DNA of 64,000 nucleotides, taken from NCBI RefSeq assembly GCF_000293805.1, contig NZ_AMBZ01000008.1:62001-126000 (forward strand). Reading direction: 5' to 3'. A program made the translations under genes and the position numbers. Below, one piece after another: positions 27,501 to 39,300 of the stretch; position 1 is the stretch's first letter; every line of letters begins with the position of its first letter. The notes beneath the pieces are model-generated. The model was not told where the DNA came from. It saw only the letters and a program-made list of their open reading frames with translations, and searched no databases. This DNA comes from Paenibacillus alvei DSM 29. Its GTDB lineage: Bacteria > Bacillota > Bacilli > Paenibacillales > Paenibacillaceae.

Positions 27501-28862
27501 ACTCATAACAAAACCGTCGAAGGAAAAAGAGAATAGTTGAAGAACGCGATCAGAAGAGTTTAACTCGTATGTTCGAATTCTCCACTGCAGCGCATTTGTT
27601 ACGCTTCGATGTTCAATCATGACACCTTTTGGATTGCCTGTCGTTCCGGACGTATAGATGACATAAGCCAAATTGCTCGAATTGGAGACAGAAGCGAAAT
27701 CAAGATCGTCCTCCTGATAGTTGTTAGCATCGTTGATATCAATAACCGTACCGTCATAATTGATGCGGTCGCGAAGATGGCCTTGGAGGATAAGCGTTTG
27801 AGCTCCCGAATCTTCGAGCATGTAACGAATACGTTCCAACGGATATTCGGGATCTATCGGCACATAGGCTCCACCCGCCTTCATAATGGCCAGTAAGCCT
27901 ACGATCATCTCAAGCGACCGCTCCGCCATCATGCCGACAAGCTGATCCGGCTGAACGCCGGACTCCTTCAATGTGCGGGCAAGCCTGTTCGCGCGGGCAT
28001 TCAGTTCGCTGTAGGTTACATGCTGCTGCCCATACACAACAGCAACTGCATCCGGAGTGCGGTGAACTTGTTCTTCAAAAAGCTCATGGATGGTTCCGTC
28101 GCGAGGATCATCCGTCGCTGTCTGATTAAAATCTTCCAGCAGCCGGGAAGTCTCAATATCTGAAAGCAGGCGAATGTCGCTCAATTTCGTAGTTGGCTCA
28201 AATACCAAAATGCTCAGCATTCGCTGCAAATGGTCAATAATTTGGGCAATAAATTCCGAAGAAAATGCGTGTTCATTGTAAACGACGTTTAATAAAAGAC
28301 GATCATCTTCGAATTCAAACTGAAATAATATGTCGGCAACGACCATTTGAATAAAATTAACAGTATGTATGTTTTTAAGAGCCACCATCGTATTGACGAC
28401 AGGCAAGCCGTTCTTTTCCTGCACGTTCATCTGCTCAGTCATGAGCCGAAATGGGATATTTTGATGGCGAATCGCATCGGTAAATGATTTTTTCAGAGAA
28501 GCGAGTAAGGATTTGAATGTAAGCTCTTCATGGATGTCTTCCTTTAAAATCACGACTTGGTTAATCGGGAGTCTCTTTTCACCGGCTTTGCGTACGATAG
28601 GCATACCAATAACAACGCGCTGTTCGTTCGTATATTTGTACAGCAGGCACTGAATCGTGCCCAGCAGGATCATAAAAGCTGCTTGATGAGCCCCTTTGGA
28701 AAGTTGGATAATCCGTTCCGAAATGTCGGAAGGTAATGTAACGGAAGTAGAATAATACGGTGTCGCTTCGCTGCTTGGGGTGTTCGTGTAAGGCAAGGTC
28801 GTAGGAGTATCTTCAGCATCGAGTTTCAATCTCCAAAAATCTATTTCTTTTTCAAATGCCAT
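9579..28862 (-). CDS. pbtB: NRPS second protein, five modules (residues 6-10)
   Basis: This intact frame of about 6,430 residues starts best at ATG 28862, nine bases after GAGAGGGAG. The ATG at 28871 directly abuts that site and is too close. Domain order is partial C - A6 - T - C - A7 - T - E - C - A8 - T - E - C - A9 - T - C - A10 - T - C. Predicted residues are Tyr-like, D-Lys/Orn, D-Ser, Ile and Pro. The last C domain hands on to module 11 in the next protein. The C-terminus ends in [11 protein letters not shown], similar to the tail of the first protein, and the N-terminus is a C-lobe-only domain. Both look like parts for protein-protein docking. It works in the cytoplasm as a 4'-phosphopantetheinylated megasynthase; no phosphopantetheinyl transferase is in the window. 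A 19.3-kb frame without a break argues against a high overall error rate. Confidence 0.95.
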   Translation of the reverse strand: MAFEKEIDFWRLKLDAEDTPTTLPYTNTPSSEATPYYSTSVTLPSDISERIIQLSKGAHQAAFMILLGTIQCLLYKYTNEQRVVIGMPIVRKAGEKRLPINQVVILKEDIHEELTFKSLLASLKKSFTDAIRHQNIPFRLMTEQMNVQEKNGLPVVNTMVALKNIHTVNFIQMVVADILFQFEFEDDRLLLNVVYNEHAFSSEFIAQIIDHLQRMLSILVFEPTTKLSDIRLLSDIETSRLLEDFNQTATDDPRDGTIHELFEEQVHRTPDAVAVVYGQQHVTYSELNARANRLARTLKESGVQPDQLVGMMAERSLEMIVGLLAIMKAGGAYVPIDPEYPLERIRYMLEDSGAQTLILQGHLRDRINYDGTVIDINDANNYQEDDLDFASVSNSSNLAYVIYTSGTTGNPKGVMIEHRSVTNALQWRIRTYELNSSDRVLQLFSFSFDGFVMSAFSSLLSGAGLYLLKEEEAKDPLALHAAIRQSNITHFICVPNLYGALLNVADSESASTLRKVTLAGEAVSSALVARSKELLPHVELFNEYGPTENSVVTTCASGLEKGQAITIGTPISNARVLILNPSGELQPMQVPGELCIAGVGLARGYLNRPALTDEKFTSHPYAPGERIYRTGDSARWLPDGTIEYLGRIDHQVKIRGFRIELGEIESSLLKIEGVREALAIARQDGNGQQMLCAYMVAERELTVNELRESLSAELPDYMIPSHFVQMDQFPLTPSGKLDRKALPDPQANIAIGTEYVAPRTPLEEQLVLIWQESLTVEKVGIKDNFFALGGHSLRAAALVSKLHKELNVNVPLRELFRNPTIEELALLIEGMEQQEFSAIEIVRESEHYKVSSAQKRLFVLQQLEGAEQSYNMPGAMLLEGQLDRGRFEEAFQKLIARHETLRTGFELVDGETVQKVHQDVSFAVEYMQANGDAEAAQKSREFIRAFDLKTPPLLRVGLIELEPERHILLYDMHHIISDGASMGIVVEEFVRLYGGEELPPLRIQYKDYAAWQHSEAQQARMKQQEAYWLHTFAGELPVLELPTDYARPAVQSYEGETYEFEVDTNISEGLHRLAANSGTTLYMVLFAAYTVLLHKYTGQEDIVVGTTNAGRTHDDLQPLIGMFVNTLAIRNHPAGEMPFRAYLNQVKEQALSAFENQEYPFEELVEKLRVTRDMSRNPLFDTMFSLQNMDNKDFELPGLQLKPYAFEHQVSKFDLSLDVAEGTDGLACSIEYASALYTRDTIVRMANHFRQLLHSIAQSPELQIAELGMLTQEEQEQIRFVFNSDTTTISQEHTVHQLFEAQVELTPNRIAVTDENEQLSYRELNEKANRLARTLRKHGVRPEQLVGILADRSVDMIVGIMAILKAGGAYVPIDPKYPEERIAYMLENSNSSVLVSQSHLQSRSAFGGTWVMLDEESSYAEDASNLEMVNEPSHLAYVIYTSGTTGQPKGVMIEHRQLEVLSRAWEQEYHLREEGTEGIRWMQWASFSFDVFSGDLIRALLHGGELILCPEDARANPAEIYELIREHRIQMFDCTPSIVIPLMEYVYDNKLDISSLKLAVVGADYCPPEEFQKLLDRFGSQFRIINSYGVTETCIDSSYYEPTTRDIPRALPIGKPMPGVTMYMMDSQRNLLPVGVIGELYIGGPCVGRGYWNRPDLTEEKFVVDPFYPEQRLYRTGDLARWMPDGNIEYLGRIDHQVKIRGYRIEIGEVESKLLKVESVRESVVVAREDQNGTKALCAYFTADRELTVSEMRNALADELPAYMIPSFFVQLERLPLTPNGKVDRKALPAPEGGAHTGVEYVAPRTEAEQALAIVWQTVLGVERVGILDHFFELGGDSIKSIQVASRLLQAGYKLEIRDLFKYPTIAQLGSHLQQASKIADQAEVSGEVPLTPILSWFFEQQFEDPHHYNQSVMLFKKQGFDEAAIRSTLQAVTVHHDALRIVFRRNEQGEYMAWNRAIEEGELFHLDVLDLRGNASDRGEDEVRQVIETKANEIQSGFDLHNGPLVRAGLFQTDEGDHLLIVMHHGVVDGVSWRILLEDIASGYEQSLKGEPVRLPSKTDSYRTWASQLAAYANSAAMEEEKAVWERIEADVTAIAALPKDFDAEISLQQDSASVVVEWNREETDQLLKHVHRAYNTEMNDILLAALGIAVQVWSGHDRVLVTLEGHGRENIVPTVDISRTVGWFTSEYPFLLESDPDKSLSYRIKQMKENLRRIPNKGIGYGIYRYLADSSNGSEVRSKTALRPEISFNYLGQFDQDLQNNEMEVSPYSGGAELSARHTRTSTLDINGMISDGSLALEISYSSKQYHRDTIERLACLLREGLQAIIAHCIAKDKPELTPSDVLVKGLGIEDMNRIAEQTKDIGEIENIYTLTPMQKGMWFHSAMDGKAGAYFEQTRFTIQGELDVQLFANSLEVLATRHAVLRTNFFSGWDGELLQIVYRNKKIEFGYEDLTDWPEHEKQDQVEAKAIVDKERGFDLERDALMRVTVLRTSANSSHVIWSSHHILMDGWCLPQLTQEWFDTYSDSVQGRASTRAETAPYSLYIEWLYKQDYKAASAYWLDYLAGYEQQTVLPQKKSSGRSDVYTAENLVFSLGDALTAKMNRVAKQHQVTLNTLMQTLWGIMLQKYNGTGDAVFGGVVSGRPAEIPGIESMIGLFINTIPIRVACEEHNRFSDVMRQIQEQALESSRFDYYPLYEIQAVSAHKQDLLNHILVFENYPMEEQMEQAGDEQGQLNITDVQVAEQTNYDFNFVVMPGDDMMIRLEYNAGMYERADMERVRHHLIHVLEQVTADPSIAISELRLATEAEKAELMTAFNDTAAEYPCEQTIHRMFEEQTQRMPDAAAVLFGDECLTYRELNERSNRLARTLRAAGVVPDQIVGIMAERSLELMVGIMGILKAGGAYVPIAPDYPEDRIRYMLEDSEAQVLLVQGSAGEGIDFAGRVIDLDDAGAYDEDASNLEAVNKPTDMAYIIYTSGTTGRPKGVMVEHTSVINRLLWMQKQYPIGAEDTIMQKTAITFDVSVWELFWWAFVGSKVLMLPVGGEKNPAAIVEAIERHGITTMHFVPSMLHAFLEHVEQLPEAERKRGMSPLRQVFTSGEALLVSQVERFYRYIAPASDARLINLYGPTEATVDVTYFDCEPGQAYVSVPIGKPIDNTRIYIVNGHNQVQPIGVAGELCIAGVGLARGYWNRPELTAEKFVTVSSVGERMYRTGDLARWLPDGNIEYLGRIDHQVKIRGYRIELGELETALLNIDAIRETVVVAREDESGQKSLCAYYVADGEPAVSDLRAALAAELPSYMIPSYFVQLEQMPLAPNGKLDRKALPAPERSLQVGAEYVAPRTEVEQMMASVWQSVLGIDRVGITDHFFELGGDSIKSIQVAARMQQAGFKLEIRDLFKYPTIAQVLPYMQPINRVADQGEVCGELPMTPILHWFQHQQFANPHHFNQSIMLYRKEGFDAEALRKALHMLIQHHDALRIVFRPTEQESYSLWNRAVAEGELYGMEVFDLTDHSNVDDVGAAIEARAGEIQSGIDLQAGPLVKAGLFRVKDGDHLLLVIHHAAIDGVSWRILLEDLATGYEQAMKNEPIRLPMKTDSFRTWAEQLAHHANSEAMEQEHAYWNRIAQTKSTALPADFEVEASLQRDSESVVVEWDQNDTEQLLKHVHRAYNTDMNDILLTALGRSLMQWRGMERVLITMEGHGRESILKDLDITRTVGWFTTEYPFELAIEPGSSLASQIKKVKEDLRLIPNKGIGYGLSRYLTDSGKQAWSQAPTPQIRFNYLGQFDQDLSNNELSVSTYASGSDISDEQERKYSLDINGVIADGLLTLDLSYSAKEFRKETMEELGERLKASLKEIISHCTAQQRPQLTPSDVLFKGLSVDWLDQLVTQMQHIGEIENVYALTPMQKGMWFHSAMNGQTGAYHEQTLFTLEGKLDGELFSRSLNELAKRHAVLRTNFISGPQGEPVQVVFRHKSIGYSFIDVRNLHKEEQQAYIKETAGNDQLRGFDLAHDELMRVSVIQTGELTYRVLWSSHHILMDGWCLPQLMQELFDTYSALLNQQSPDSTAVPAYSQYIEWLENQDQEAAGSYWSAYLADYDQVTVIPQESSAGDSELYKAEKLSRELDAHLSASINRAARQHQVTLNTLLQAVWGVILQKYNGTNDVVFGSVVSGRPAEVPGIETMIGLFINTIPIRVNCEASISFAEVMEQLQEQALESGKYDYYPLYEIQSRTALKQNAIRQIMVFENYPMDERLEQAGVDEQGLPSITDVAVEEQTNYDFNLIVVPGEQLSIRFDYNANRFKRADMERLMGHLMHVLEQVSANPRVAIEELELATEAEKLEMIHSFNDTIAEYPRDMTLHHLFEQQAKRIPDSIAVSFGTAQLTYHELNEQANRLARTLRAQGVGTDKLVGFMVERSLDMIVGILAILKAGGGYVPIDPEYPEDRIRYMLKDSGARIMLTQQRLTAKLPDLDLNAIIAVDDERFYDNDGSNLELDGSAEDLAYVIYTSGTTGKPKGNLTTHRNIVRVVRGAAYIGITDRDNVLQLSSYAFDGSTFDIYGALLNGAKLVLVPQETLLEVRQLAEMIVKESISVMFITTAYFNVLVDVQAACLRNVRAILFGGERVSVSHVRKALREVGPGKLKHVYGPTESTVFATCHNVNEVAETAVTIPIGQPISNTSIYIVDAINKLQPVGVAGELCVAGDGLARGYLNRPELTAEKFVDSPFVPGERMYRTGDLAKWLPDGSIEYVGRIDQQVKIRGYRIELGEIEAQLLKLDDVQEGIVVARDTDAGEKQLCAYYVAKRSLEANGIRNAMGQVLPSYMLPSHFIQMDQLPLTQNGKVDRKALPAPEDNRNDGVRIAPRTPLEVQLAGIWQDVLGLGSVSVTDHFFEVGGHSLKATILVNRLHQELNIELPLKDVFQYPTLEEMANRLSSAEGSRHVHIPEAASSMHYPVSSAQKRLYILHQLEGAELSYNMPNMLLLEGTLDIGRLESAFKKLIARHETLRTGFEIVNGQPVQRIHPEADFAIEHIHANEEDAPKYMQQFVRAFQLEKPPLLRIGVIELSAERFTLMFDMHHIISDGTSMGILINEFVRLYDGEELPPLRIQYKDYAVWQQSEAQQAALTQQEAYWQKVLGGELPVLELPTDFVRPTTQSFRGSLLQFALDPVKSAGLRQIAKDSGTTMYMVLLALYMTMLHKYSAQEDIIVGTPIAGRNHGDLQPLIGMFVNTLAIRSYPAASKPFLTYLGEIKETTLGAFENQNYPFEEIVERVQVMRDMSRNPVFDTMFILQNAEQGEMSIDGVRLQQAQNEHTVSKFDLTFQAEEDGTEIVCSIEFATDLFKPSTIERMASHFEQLVTAVLNNPQASLSELKMVTVEEESQLQNGFNNTAMVVPNDKTIHELFAEQAEQTPDSIAVVCGSKQLTYGELNRKANQLAWKLREHGVTAEQPVGIIVERTLETVVAVLAVLKASGTFVPIDPEYPETRIRYMLADSGAKLVLAQSALPGIIPDEIRQLDVRDESLYAGSGENVPNGNKPSDLLYIIYTSGTTGNPKGVMLEHRNIVNLLHYQQKGTNIPMPSRILQYASGSFDVCYQEMFSALLFGGSLYMVDNEMRKDPVRLFQEIEKNEIDVLFIPVAFLKFIFAEPEWAEAFPRCVRHIITAGEQLVVTPQVQACLKRLGICLHNHYGPSETHVVTTHTMTPDAIGAGLPPIGKPIANSSIYIVNDSFELQPIGVKGELYVSGACVGRGYWGRADLTEEKFLDNPFVPGERLYKTGDVARWLPDGSIEYVGRSDHQVKIRGFRIELGEVESQLLHVPAVQEATVMALEDHAGQKQLCAYFTAERPFTAGELRAAMSQELPGYMIPSYFIQLDRLPLTPNGKIDRRALPKPEGGIETGTEYVAPRTETETKLACIWQDVLGLTSVGVKDNFFELGGHSLRATTLVSRLYKELNVNFPLRGVFRHPTIEEMAKAISHMDTELYVAIPNAEEQEYYPLSSAQLRLYIMSQMEGSELSYNMPGMLLLEGELNQEQFQTAFLKLIARHETLRTGFEMVDGEPMQRIHRNTEFSIEHRQASEDEIPDLIGQFIRPFDLEKPPLLRVGLFEVSHERRILVFDMHHIISDGVSMSNLVDEFTRLYANEERPPLRIQYKDYAVWQQSEANLERFKRQEDYWLSMLGGTLPDAELPMDYDRPTVRSFEGEQIEFEINPVVTRQLNQLASNHECTLYMVLLSAYQILLAKYSGQDDIIVGTPVAGRSHADLEPLIGMFVNTLAIRNRPLGNKTFQSFLAEVKETTLGAFEHQDYPFEELVDRLHLQWEPSRNPLFDTVFVLQNTEERGIGIGDITISPYTADDSVSAKFDLTLSMSEENDAIKGGFLYASKLFKAAGIHRMMRDYLSVLSQVCDKPHIRIQDISISGQSTKEKSKIDSIEFAF
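10963..12709 (-). repeat. Near-identical A10-T10 (Pro) copy, partner 3692-5438
   Basis: This is the partner of the segment at 3692-5438, in the same orientation. It encodes the Pro-specific A domain and T domain of module 10. Such long identities in one gene set can also cause assembly collapse or mis-joins. Confidence 0.9.
10970..14030 (-). other. NRPS module 10: C(LCL)-A(Pro)-T
   Basis: Approximate bounds: C10 14030-12730, A10 12690-11220, T10 11210-10970. The code DVQFIAHVVK is the same as in module 12 and typical for Pro. The T domain carries LGGHSL and there is no epimerase. This is the likely donor of the module 12 A-T segment if paenibacterin-type Pro10 is ancestral. Confidence 0.87.
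14080..17190 (-). other. NRPS module 9: C(DCL)-A(Ile)-T
   Basis: Approximate bounds: C9 17190-15850, A9 15810-14330, T9 14320-14080. The code from [26 protein letters not shown] and [11 protein letters not shown] is DGFFLGVVFK, an Ile code. C9 has the [10 protein letters not shown] opening and HHILMDGW motif shared by all C domains that follow an epimerase here, as expected for a D-Ser donor. Confidence 0.87.
17220..21780 (-). other. NRPS module 8: C(DCL)-A(Ser)-T-E, D-Ser
   Basis: Approximate bounds: C8 21780-20430, A8 20390-18880, T8 18870-18640, E8 18600-17220. The A code DVWHFSLVDK is a Ser code. The T domain has [10 protein letters not shown], the form found before epimerases, and E8 has [10 protein letters not shown] near 18175-18205. 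The A domain is a near copy of A5, but T and E are not shared. Confidence 0.87.
18886..20436 (-). repeat. Near-identical Ser A-domain copy (A8), partner 30644-32194
   Basis: About 1,551 bp align without gaps to 30644-32194 at offset 11,758 with few differences. The block begins in the C-A linker ([10 protein letters not shown] region) and ends at the last A-domain motif ([11 protein letters not shown]). The T domains on either side differ, so the exchanged unit is a bare A domain, unlike the A-T unit of the Pro repeat. Confidence 0.9.
21820..26330 (-). other. NRPS module 7: C(LCL)-A(Lys/Orn)-T-E, D-residue
   Basis: Approximate bounds: C7 26330-25040, A7 24990-23490, T7 23480-23250, E7 23200-21820. 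The code is DVGDVGSIDK. It differs from the Orn code DVGEIGSIDK chiefly by Asp for Glu at position 278, which would make room for one more methylene, so Lys is favoured over Orn. E7 has [10 protein letters not shown] near 22780-22805. Confidence 0.8.
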
Positions 28863-30370
28863 TCTGATCATCTCCCTCTCAAGTCAAGTAAATCCTTGAA
28901 GCGGACGGCAATCGTCCATCCGGGTGCATGTGTGAATGCTGCACGCACCCGGTATGAACGAGGCCATACCTTCTGCAATCACTGTTCAGACGGAACAGCA
29001 GCTTAGAGCGAAATTAAAAGGCAAAATCGATTTCTTCCTCCAACACTTCGTCTTCTTCCCCGCTGCCGCTCAATTGAATATCGCCCAATCTAATGTCAGG
29101 TCGATCACAAAGTTGAGACAGAATATCCAAGAAATCCTCCACAAAGTTCGCAATCATATTCGAAGAGAACAGCTTTGTGCAGTATTCGAATTGCCCGCTC
29201 AGCTTTCCGTCTTCGATCTCCATTTCCAAGGTTAAGTCGAATTTTGCTACGGTATGCGATGGAATTAATGGCTCAAAGGACATTTCTCCCACATTGACCG
29301 TGCGGGCAGTTGCATTTTGCAGCACGAACATGGTATCGAATACCGGATTTCGACCAGGAACCCAAGCTGACTGCAGTTGGTCCACAAGCTTGTCGAACGG
29401 GTAATCCTGATGTTCGAAGGCATTCAGCGTCGACTCCTTCACTTCCTCCAAATAATGAAGGAAGCTCTTATCCGCATGCGGATAATTGCGAATTGCCAGC
29501 GAGTTGACGAACATTCCGATCAATTGCTCCGTATCTGCATGCGTTCTGCCTGCGATTGGAGTACCGACGACAAGATCGTCTTGACCTGAATATTTATGAA
29601 GCAATGTCGTGTAAGCTGCCAGCAGCACCATATAAATGGTTGCTCCAGTTTGGGCTGCGAGGTGCTGCAGCTTTTCATTCAACTGCCCGTCAATCGCGAA
29701 ATGCAGATTGTCTCCGTCATAGCTGCGGCGATCGGTTCTGGCGAATTCGGTTGGGAGCTCCAACAACGGAAGCTCGTTGCCCAATGAGTTCAGCCAGAAT
29801 TGCTCATGCTCTTTCATTCGCTCGCTTTGCGCTTCTGACTGCTGCCACAGCACATAATCCTTGTACTGTATCTCCAGTGGAGGAAGCTCCTCCCCGTCAT
29901 ACAAACGGGCAAGCTCGTCAATCAATATGTTCGTTGAAATCCCATCTGAAATAATATGGTGCATATCGAACAGTAAGAGATGCTGCTCCTCATGCTCCAG
30001 TTGGACGAGTCCGACTCTAAGCAGCGGCGGCTGCTCCAAATCGAATTCTCGGACGAATTGCGCAGCGATGTCTTCAGCATCCTTCTCTGTGGCATACGAA
30101 TACTCAAGTTCAATTTCGACTTGCTGACGAATCCGCTGTACCGGTTCTCCATCCACCATTTCAAAGCTGGAACGCAGTGTATCATGACGGGCAATCAACT
30201 TCTGAAGCGCCGCTTCCAAGCGGGAGCGATCGATATGCCCTTGAACCAGCATAGCCCCTGGCATGTTGTAGCTCTGCTGCGCCCCTTCAGCCTGATGTAA
30301 AATGTAGATCCGCTTTTGAGCCGAGGAGAGCGGATAATGTCCAGCTACCGGTGCTATCGGAATCGCACGG
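26370..30370 (-). other. NRPS module 6: C(LCL) | partial C - A(Tyr-like) - T, split over two proteins
   Basis: C6 (30370-29060) ends the first protein. The second protein opens with a C-lobe-only domain (28862-28180), then A6 (28110-26630) and T6 (26620-26370). A6 residues from [24 protein letters not shown] and [11 protein letters not shown] give DGMITAEVVK. This resembles the fengycin-type Tyr code DGTITAEVAK, so an aromatic or bulky residue is likely but unproven. T6 has FFALGGHSL where its neighbours have FFELGG. Confidence 0.7.
28920..28952 (-). promoter_or_regulatory. Hairpin between first and second NRPS genes
   Basis: CCGGGTGC pairs exactly with GCACCCGG, and four more pairs form inside past a two-base bulge. 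It lies in the 142-151 bp gap between the stop at 29014 and the start at 28862. No T-run follows on the coding strand. Its placement mirrors the hairpins at 9475-9558. Confidence 0.5.
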
Positions 30371-33300
30371 TATTCCTGCTTCTCCAATTTGGCGATCGCC
30401 TGCGCCATCGTTTCAACCGTCGAATTGCGGAAAATGTCCCTCAGCGGAAGAGCAACGTGCAGTTCCTTGCTCAGCTTGCCGGCAAGCGCGGTTGCCCGCA
30501 GGGAGTGTCCGCCCAATTCGAAGAAGTCGTCCTTCACACCGATATGATCTAGACCAAGCACTTCCTGCCAAATACGCACAAGCTTCACTTCTAACGGCGT
30601 TCGCGGTGCTGCGCGCTCAACGTCGGTACGGATCATATCTTTCGGAGCCGGGAGTGCTTTACGATCCAGCTTGCCATTCGGCGCCAGCGGCATCTGCTCG
30701 AGCTGTACGAAGTAGGATGGAATCATATAGCTCGGCAGCTCTGCGGCAAGCGCTGCTCTCAAGTCGCTCACTGCTGGCTCACCGTCTGCTACATAGTAAG
30801 CGCACAGTGATTTCTGGCCGCTCTCGTCTTCCCGCGCTACAACGACCGTCTCTCTAATCGCATCGATATTTAGAAGCGCCGTTTCCAGTTCGCCCAGCTC
30901 AATCCGGTATCCGCGGATCTTCACTTGATGGTCGATCCGTCCCAAATATTCAATATTGCCGTCTGGCAGCCATCGTGCCAGGTCGCCCGTTCTATACATC
31001 CGTTCGCCCACAGAAGATACTGTGACGAATTTCTCTGCTGTCAGCTCCGGACGGTTCCAGTATCCTCGTGCTAATCCAACACCTGCAATGCACAGTTCGC
31101 CCGCCACGCCGATCGGCTGCACCTGATTATGCCCGTTCACGATATAAATGCGCGTATTGTCAATCGGCTTGCCGATCGGCACGCTTACGTAGGCTTGCCC
31201 AGGCTCGCAGTCGAAGTACGTAACATCCACTGTCGCTTCTGTCGGTCCGTACAGGTTGATCAGACGTGCATCACTTGCTGGCGCGATGTAGCGATAGAAC
31301 CGTTCTACCTGTGACACAAGCAGCGCCTCACCGCTCGTGAATACCTGCCGCAGCGGCGACAAGCCGCACTTGCGCTCTGCTTCAGGCAGCTGCTCCACAT
31401 GTTCGAGGAAGGCGTGCAGCATAGACGGCACGAAGTGCATTGTCGTGATGCCGTGACGCTCGATCGCTTCGACGATCGCTGCCGGATTCTTCTCTCCGCC
31501 AACTGGAAGCATGAGCACCTTCGAGCCGACGAAAGCCCACCAGAACAGCTCCCAGACGGATACGTCGAACGTAATCGCCGTCTTCTGCATAATGGTGTCT
31601 TCTGCGCCAATCGGATACTGCTTCTGCATCCACAGCAAGCGATTGATGACCGATGTATGCTCGACCATAACCCCTTTTGGACGGCCAGTCGTGCCTGACG
31701 TGTAGATAATATAGGCCATATCGGTCGGCTTATTGACCGCTTCTAGATTGGAAGCATCGTCGTCGTACGCTCCAGCATCGTCCAGATCGATGACGTGTCC
31801 CGCAAAGTCTATTCCTTCTCCCGCACTGCCCTGCACGAGCAGCACTTGAGCCTCTGAATCTTCCAGCATGTACCGGATGCGATCTTCCGGATAATCCGGC
31901 GCAATCGGCACATAGGCGCCGCCGGCCTTCAGAATACCCATGATTCCGACCATCAGCTCCAACGAACGTTCCGCCATAATGCCGACGATCTGATCCGGTA
32001 CGACACCGGCCGCCCGCAATGTTCTCGCTAGTCGGTTCGAGCGTTCATTCAATTCCTGATACGTTAAGCACTCGTCCCCGAACAGCACGGCCGCCGCATC
32101 TGGCATCCGCTGCGTTTGCTCCTCGAACATCCGATGAATCGTCTGTTCGCAAGGATATTCGGCTGCCGTTTCGTTGAATGCCGTCATCAGCTCCGTCTGT
32201 TCGGCTTCTGTAGCCAGTTGCAGTTCGCCTACAACAATGTCCGGATTATTTGCCACTTGTTCGAGCACATGCTTAAGATGGTTTTGCAGCCGCTCCATGT
32301 CGGCACGATCGTAAACCTGCGCATTGTAATCAAAGCGAATAAGGAGATTATCACCCGGCACGATCATGAAATTGAAATCATAATTCGTCTGTTCGGCAGC
32401 CTGCACATCCGTTATGGCAAGATCCCGACCGATGCCATCGCCGGTTTGTTCCATACGCTCATCCAGCGGATAGTTCTCGAACACCATGATATGGCTGATC
32501 AAGTCCTGCTTCTGCGCCGTTCTGGATTGGATTTCATATAACGGATAATAATCGTATCGTCCGGATTCGAGCGCCGCATTTTGCAGTTGTTCCGCTACCT
32601 TGACGAAGCTTGCGTCGGCTGTGCAGCTTACTCGCACCGGAATCGTGTTGATGAACAATCCAATCATCGATTCGACGCCCGGCACGTCAGCCGGACGACC
32701 CGATACAACGCCGCCAAATACGACATCTTCGGTGCCGTTGTATCTTTGAAGCACGATCCCCCACGCCGCTTGCAGCAACGTGTTCAACGTCACTTGATGC
32801 TGCTTGGCAGCCCGGTTCATGCGGGATGTCAGCTCGATTCCCATTTTGCAGGACGCTTGTTCTAGCTTATACGGCTTATCTTTGCCTGCGATCTTACCGT
32901 TAGGCAATCGCGTTTGCTGGTCATATCCACCCAAATAGCCACTCCAATAGTCAGCCGCCGCATTCATGTCCTGACGCGCCAGCCATTCGATGTATCGGCT
33001 GTAGTCAGGCATATCAGCCTCCTCGTGCAGCGCCGATTGGACTGGTTGATCCATGAGGGCTGAGTACGTGCGGAATAGTTCTTCCGTCAGCTGTGGCAGG
33101 CACCAGCCATCCATCAGAATATGATGGGAGCTCCACAGCACATGGCAGCTTAATTCTCCTGTCCGCATTAAGGTGACGCGCACTAGCGGATCCCGCTCAA
33201 GATCAAATCCTCGCAGCTTGTCACCCGCCACGATACTTTCGATTGCTGCCGTTTGCTCGTCAGGCAGCAGCTCGCTCAAATCCTTACATGTGCACGTAAT

Positions 33301-36300
33301 TCGTCCTTCGCGGAACACGATTTGCACCGGTTCGCCTTCCAAGCTGTAGAAATTCGTACGCAGCACGGCATGCTTTAGAGCCAGCTCATTCAAGCTTCTG
33401 GCAAACATGCCAGGATCGAGCTCGCCCCGCAGCGTAAATCGAGTTTGCTCGAAATAAGCACCATGAGCCCCTTCTTCCCCATCCACTGCATTGTGGAACC
33501 ACATGCCCTTTTGCATCGGGGTCAGCATGTACATATTTTCGATGATACCAAGATCCTGCGTCTCTTCTGTAATCCGCTCCAACTGCTCAATGTTCAGCCC
33601 TTGCAGCAGTAAGTCGCTCGGTGTCAACTCCGTGTGCTCCTTCGCCATGCAATGATCAATGATCTCAAGCAGGCTCGCACGCATATGGCTGGCCAACTGC
33701 TCAATCGTCTCCTGACGATATTCAGAACCGCTGTAGCTTATGTCAAAGGACAGTGCGCCGTCCGTAATCGCTCCGTTGATATCGAGCGCATATTGTCTAG
33801 CATGCTTGGCGCTTGCATCCGCTCCTCGCGAATACGGAGATACGGACATGCCGTCACCTATTGTTTCTTGATCGAACTGCCCCAAATAGTTGAAGCTGAT
33901 GTCAGGCGCAGCGCCCCAGTCCAAGCCTTCTTCCGTTGCGGTCAGGTAACGGCATATTCCGTACCCGATTCCCTTGTTCGGAATCCGGCGCAGATTTTCC
34001 TTGAGCTCCTTGATATGATAAGCCAAGCTCCGGTTCGGCTCCCATTTCAGCAGCACCGGATACTCGCTTGTGAACCAGCCTACCGTCCGCGTAATATCAA
34101 GCTCGCCGACGATTGGCTCACGTCCATGCGATTCTAGATTCACGAGTACTCGATTTTGCCCGCTCCATTTCTGTGCAGCCATTGCGAAGGCAGCAAGCAA
34201 TATGTCGTTCATGTCCGTGTTATAAGCACGATGTACCTGTTTCAACAGTTGCTCAGTTTCCTCTTCGCTCCACGCAACGACGACGGAATGGCTGTCTTGC
34301 TGCATGCTCTTCTCTGCTTCAAAGTCTTTCGCCAGCGGAGCAGCGCCGGCGCTCAAAACGTTTGTCCAGTATTCGCGCTCTCTGTCCATCGCCGTGTCTG
34401 CAGCGTATTCAACTAGACTACGCGACCAAGCGAGATAAGAATCTGTCTTCGAAGGCAAACGGATATCGCCGCCATTGAGCGCTTGTTCATAGCCTGCCGC
34501 AAAATCCTCCAGCAGGATGCGCCAGGAGACACCGTCCACAACGGCATGATGGATAGCCAAAAGCAAATGATGTCCTTGTTCGGTGCGGAACAAACCAGCC
34601 TTCACAAGCGGACCGCTATGCAAATCGATGCTTGCTTGAATTTCGCTTGCTTTCACTTCGACGACCTGTGCAACCTCTTCTTCGTTCTCCACATCCAGAG
34701 TAACAAAGTTAAACAGCTCGCCCTCTTCGATTGCCCGATTCCAAGCTGCATATCCAGCATCGGTTTTGCGGAATACCATCCGCAGCGCATCGTGATGTTC
34801 CACAATTTTACGTAAAGTTTTGCGTAGAGCCGTCTCATCAAATCCGTCCTGCCGATACAGCATAAACGACTGATTGTAGTGGTGCGCTTCATCCAATCCC
34901 AGTCCGAAATACCAGCGTTGAATCGGTGTCAGCTCGGCTTCGCCGAATACTTCTCCTTGGTCGGCTATTCTGCCGATCGGCTGAAGCTGGTGCGCCAATT
35001 GTGCAATTGTCGGGTATTTGAACAGGTCTCGGATTTCCAGCTTGTAGCCAGCTTGGTGCAGCCGTGAGGACACTTGGATTGATTTAATCGAATCCCCGCC
35101 CAGCTCAAAGAAATGATCGTTCGTTCCAATCCGTTCTACATGCAGGACGCTCTCCCATGCCGCAGCCAACGCCTTCTCTGCATCCGTGCGCGGCGCTGCG
35201 TATTCTATACCGGTATACGCAATGCCCTCCGGCGCTGGAAGTCCCTTGCGGTCAAGCTTGCCGTTCGGTGTAAGCGGCATCTGATCAAGTCTCAGGAAAT
35301 GCGACGGTATCATATATGCTGGAAGTTCCTTCGCCAGCGCCGCCCTCCATTCGCCTGCTGTCAGCTCGCGTTCTGACGTATAGTAAGCACACAGCACCTT
35401 CCGTCCGCTGCCGTCTTCCCTTGCAACGACGGCCGCTTCGCCAACATTTGGCATGTTCTGTAGCTTCGATTCAACTTCTCCAATTTCGATGCGGTATCCG
35501 CGTATTTTGACCTGATGATCTGTACGTCCAATCAATGCGATGTTGCCGTCAGGCAGCCATTTTGCCAAATCGCCCGTGCGGTACATGCGTTGACCAGGTG
35601 CGAACGGATCATCTACGAACTTGTCCGCCGTCAATTCTGGTCTGTTCCAGTATCCGCGGCCCACCCCAGCTCCTCCGATATAGAGTTCTCCTGCCAAGCC
35701 GACAGGTTGGAGCGATTGGTTTTCGCCCAGAACGTACATCGCAACGTATGGTAGCGGCTTGCCGATTGGGATTGCACGAACCGTCACCGCTGATTGCGGT
35801 TCATAATAGCTGGAGTCCACGCACGCTTCGGTTACCCCGTAGCTATTAACGATGCGCAGGTGTGAACCAAAGCGGTCAATCAGCCTGCGGAAATCATCCG
35901 CTGGACACAAATCCGAACCGATAATCAACAACTTGAGACTGCCGATGTCCACCCGATGCTCATGGACATGCTCCATAAGCGGAATGACAAGAGCAGGCGT
36001 CGATTCGAACATATGGATGCCGCAGTTGCGAAGCAGCTCGCAAATTTCGGCTGGATTCGCTCTTGCTTCGCTCGGGCAAAGTATCAGTTCTCCGCCGTGC
36101 AGCAGTGTGCGAACAAGATCTCCGGAAAATACGTCGAACGAAAAGCTGGCCCACTGCAGCCAACGGATTCCCGGCTCATGCAGTCCATATTCCGACTTCC
36201 AGGCGTCGGCCATGGCAGCCAGATGACGGTGCTCGATCATAACTCCTTTCGGATTGCCAGTCGTTCCCGACGTGTAGATGACATAGCATAGATCAGAATG

Positions 36301-39300
36301 CCCGCTGATCGGCTCTAGATTCGTCGCGTCCTCCTGATAGGAAGCTCCCTCCTCAAGCAATACCCACGTTCCGTCAAAGGATACTTTTGTCTGCAAATGG
36401 CGCTGTGTCAACAGCAGCCGTGCGTTCGCATCTTCCAGCATATAGCGAATACGATCCTCCGGATATTCCGGATCAATTGGGACATAAGCTCCACCTGACT
36501 TCAAGACAGCCATGATTGCAACAACCATGTCGAGCGAACGATCAGCCATAACGCCGATCAGCTCATTCGGCCTTGCGCCTTGTCCTCGAAGTGTTCTTGC
36601 TAGTTTATTGGCCCGTTCATTCAGCTCTCGGTAGGTCATTCGCTCTTGCTTGAACACGACCGCAGTGTGCTCCGGCGTGCGCGCAACCTGCTCTTCGAAC
36701 AAACTGTGAATCGTGCCCGCGGAAGGGATTGAGAAATTCTCACGATTGAATACAGTCAATATTTCTTCCCGCTCTGTCGTCGTCAACATGGCAAGCTCTT
36801 TCAGGCAAGCTTCCGGCTGTGTGACGATATCGGTTAACAATTGCTTGAAGTGCTGGGCCATGCAGACGATCGTTTCCGACTTGAACAAGGAAGTTGCATA
36901 TTCAATGCTGCAATCCAGTCCGTCCCCATCTTCTTTCACATCCAAGCTCACATCGAATTTAGAAATTGTGTATTCCAACGGATATGGCTTCATCTCCAGC
37001 TCGCCCAGTGAATCGTTCATCAGCTCCGTATTGTCTAACGCGAACATCGTGTCAAACAATGGGTTGCGGCTTAAATCTCTAGTCAATTGCAAGCTGTCCA
37101 CCAAATCCTCGAATGGATAGTCCTGATGCTCATAAGCGCCTAGCATTGTATTCTTGATCTCGTCCAAATACGAGCGGAACAGCTTCTCGCCTTCTGGATA
37201 AGTGCGAATCGCGAGCGTATTAACAAACATTCCGATAATCGGCTGCAGCTCGCCATGCGTTCTTCCTGCAATCGGTGTCCCAACCACGATATCGTCTTGG
37301 CCCGTATACTTATGAAGCATGACGGTATAGGCGGCCAGAAGCACCATATATAGCGTCGTACCGGTTTCAGCAGCAATTCGATTCAAGCCCTCGCTCACGT
37401 TCTTGTCGATTCTGAAAGGAAGTGTTAGGCCGTCATACTTCTGCACAGCCGGTCGAGCAAAATCCGTCGGCAGCTCCAATATCGGCAATTCTCCGCGGAA
37501 TTCGTCAAGCCAGTACGCTTGCTGCTGCTTCAATTGTTCCTTATGTGCCTCCGACTGCTGCCATACTGCATAATCCTTATACTGGATGCGGAGCGGTGGT
37601 ACGTCTTCCCCATGATAGTGCTGTGACAATTCCCGCAGCACGATACCTATCGATACACCGTCCGAAATAATATGGTGCATGTCGAACAGAAGTACATATT
37701 GATGCTTTGCTTCCGCAATTTCGATCAGTCCTGCTCGCAGTAATGGCGGCTTATTGAGATCGAACGAACGAATAAACTGCCGCGTTAACTGCTGGATGTC
37801 ACGTTCTGCGGCTTTGTGGTATTCGATTGCAAAGTTCACGGTATCGAGTACACGCTGTACAGGTTCCCCAAACTCCAAATCGAAGCTCGTACGCAATATA
37901 TCGTGCCGCTCGATCAATTTGCGGAATGCGGTCTCGAATCTGTCTCGATCCAGTTCTCCTTCGATCAGCATGACGCCAGGCATATTGTAGCCTTGCTCCG
38001 CGCCTTCAAGCTGATGCAGAATGTACAGCCGCTTTTGTGCGGAGGACACTGGATAATACTCGCGTGCTTCAGCTACCGCGATCGACGAATAAGCGTCCTC
38101 AGCCATTGCGGACACGGCGGCTGCCAGCTCTCCGATCGTAGGATAGCGGAACACATCTCGCAGCGGTAACTGAATATTCAATTCTTGATGCACCTTATTA
38201 ACCAAAGCCGTCGCGCGCAGGGAATGGCCGCCGAGCTCGAAGAAATTATCATTCACGCCGACTCGTTCAAGGCCAAGCAACTGCTCCCACATGCGGGCAA
38301 GGCTCGCTTCGAGCGGTGTGCGCGGCGCTACATATTCCGTGCCTATATTGATGCTTCCCTCCGGAGCAGGCAGCGCTTTGCGATCTACCTTGCCATTGGA
38401 AGTGAGCGGCATGCGCTCCAGCTGCACGAAATAAGACGGTATCATATATGCCGGCAATTCCTGCGCCAGCTCGCTTCTCAATTCGCCTACGGTCAACTGG
38501 CGATCCGCCACAAAATAGGCGCACAGTAGTTTTTCTCCGCCGTTTTCTTCCCGAGCAATGACAATGGCTTCCCGAATCGATGCTATCTTAGTAATTTGTG
38601 CTTCAACCTCGCCAAGCTCGATTCGATAGCCGCGGATTTTGACTTGATGATCGATCCGGCCCAAATATTCAATATTGCCGTCTGACAGCCATTTCGCCAA
38701 ATCGCCGGTCTTGTACATCTTTCCTCCCGGCTCGAACGGATTGTCAACAAATCTGTCGGCTGTAAGCTCAGGACGATTCAAATATCCACGTGCAAGACCT
38801 TCTCCCGCGACATACATTTCTCCCGCCACGCCTACCGGAACGCATTGCCGGTTCGTGTCTAGAATGTAAATGCGCAAGGTCGGAATCGGGAACCCGATGT
38901 TGCTTCTCGCTTGATCGATTTCCGTCTCAGTTATCTCCTTGTACGTAACATGGACTGTCGTTTCGGTAATGCCGTACATATTGATCAGCTTCGTGCTCGG
39001 ATATTTCGCTCTCCAATCCTTCAGCAGTTGTGGACTTAGCGCTTCTCCACCAAATATGACCATACGGATGTTCAGTTTCGGACTTCCGTCAGCCAATGCC
39101 TCCCGCATCAACTGATAAAAATAGGTCGGCGTCTGATTGAGGACAGTTACCTGTTCTTCGGCCAGCAGTTCTAGGAACTTCGCCGGATTTTTGGCCGTCA
39201 GTTGCGGCACGACTACCAATTTCCCGCCGTATAGTAACGCGCCGTACATTTCCCATACCGAGAAGTCGAAGCAGAAGGAATGGAATAGCGTCCATGTATC

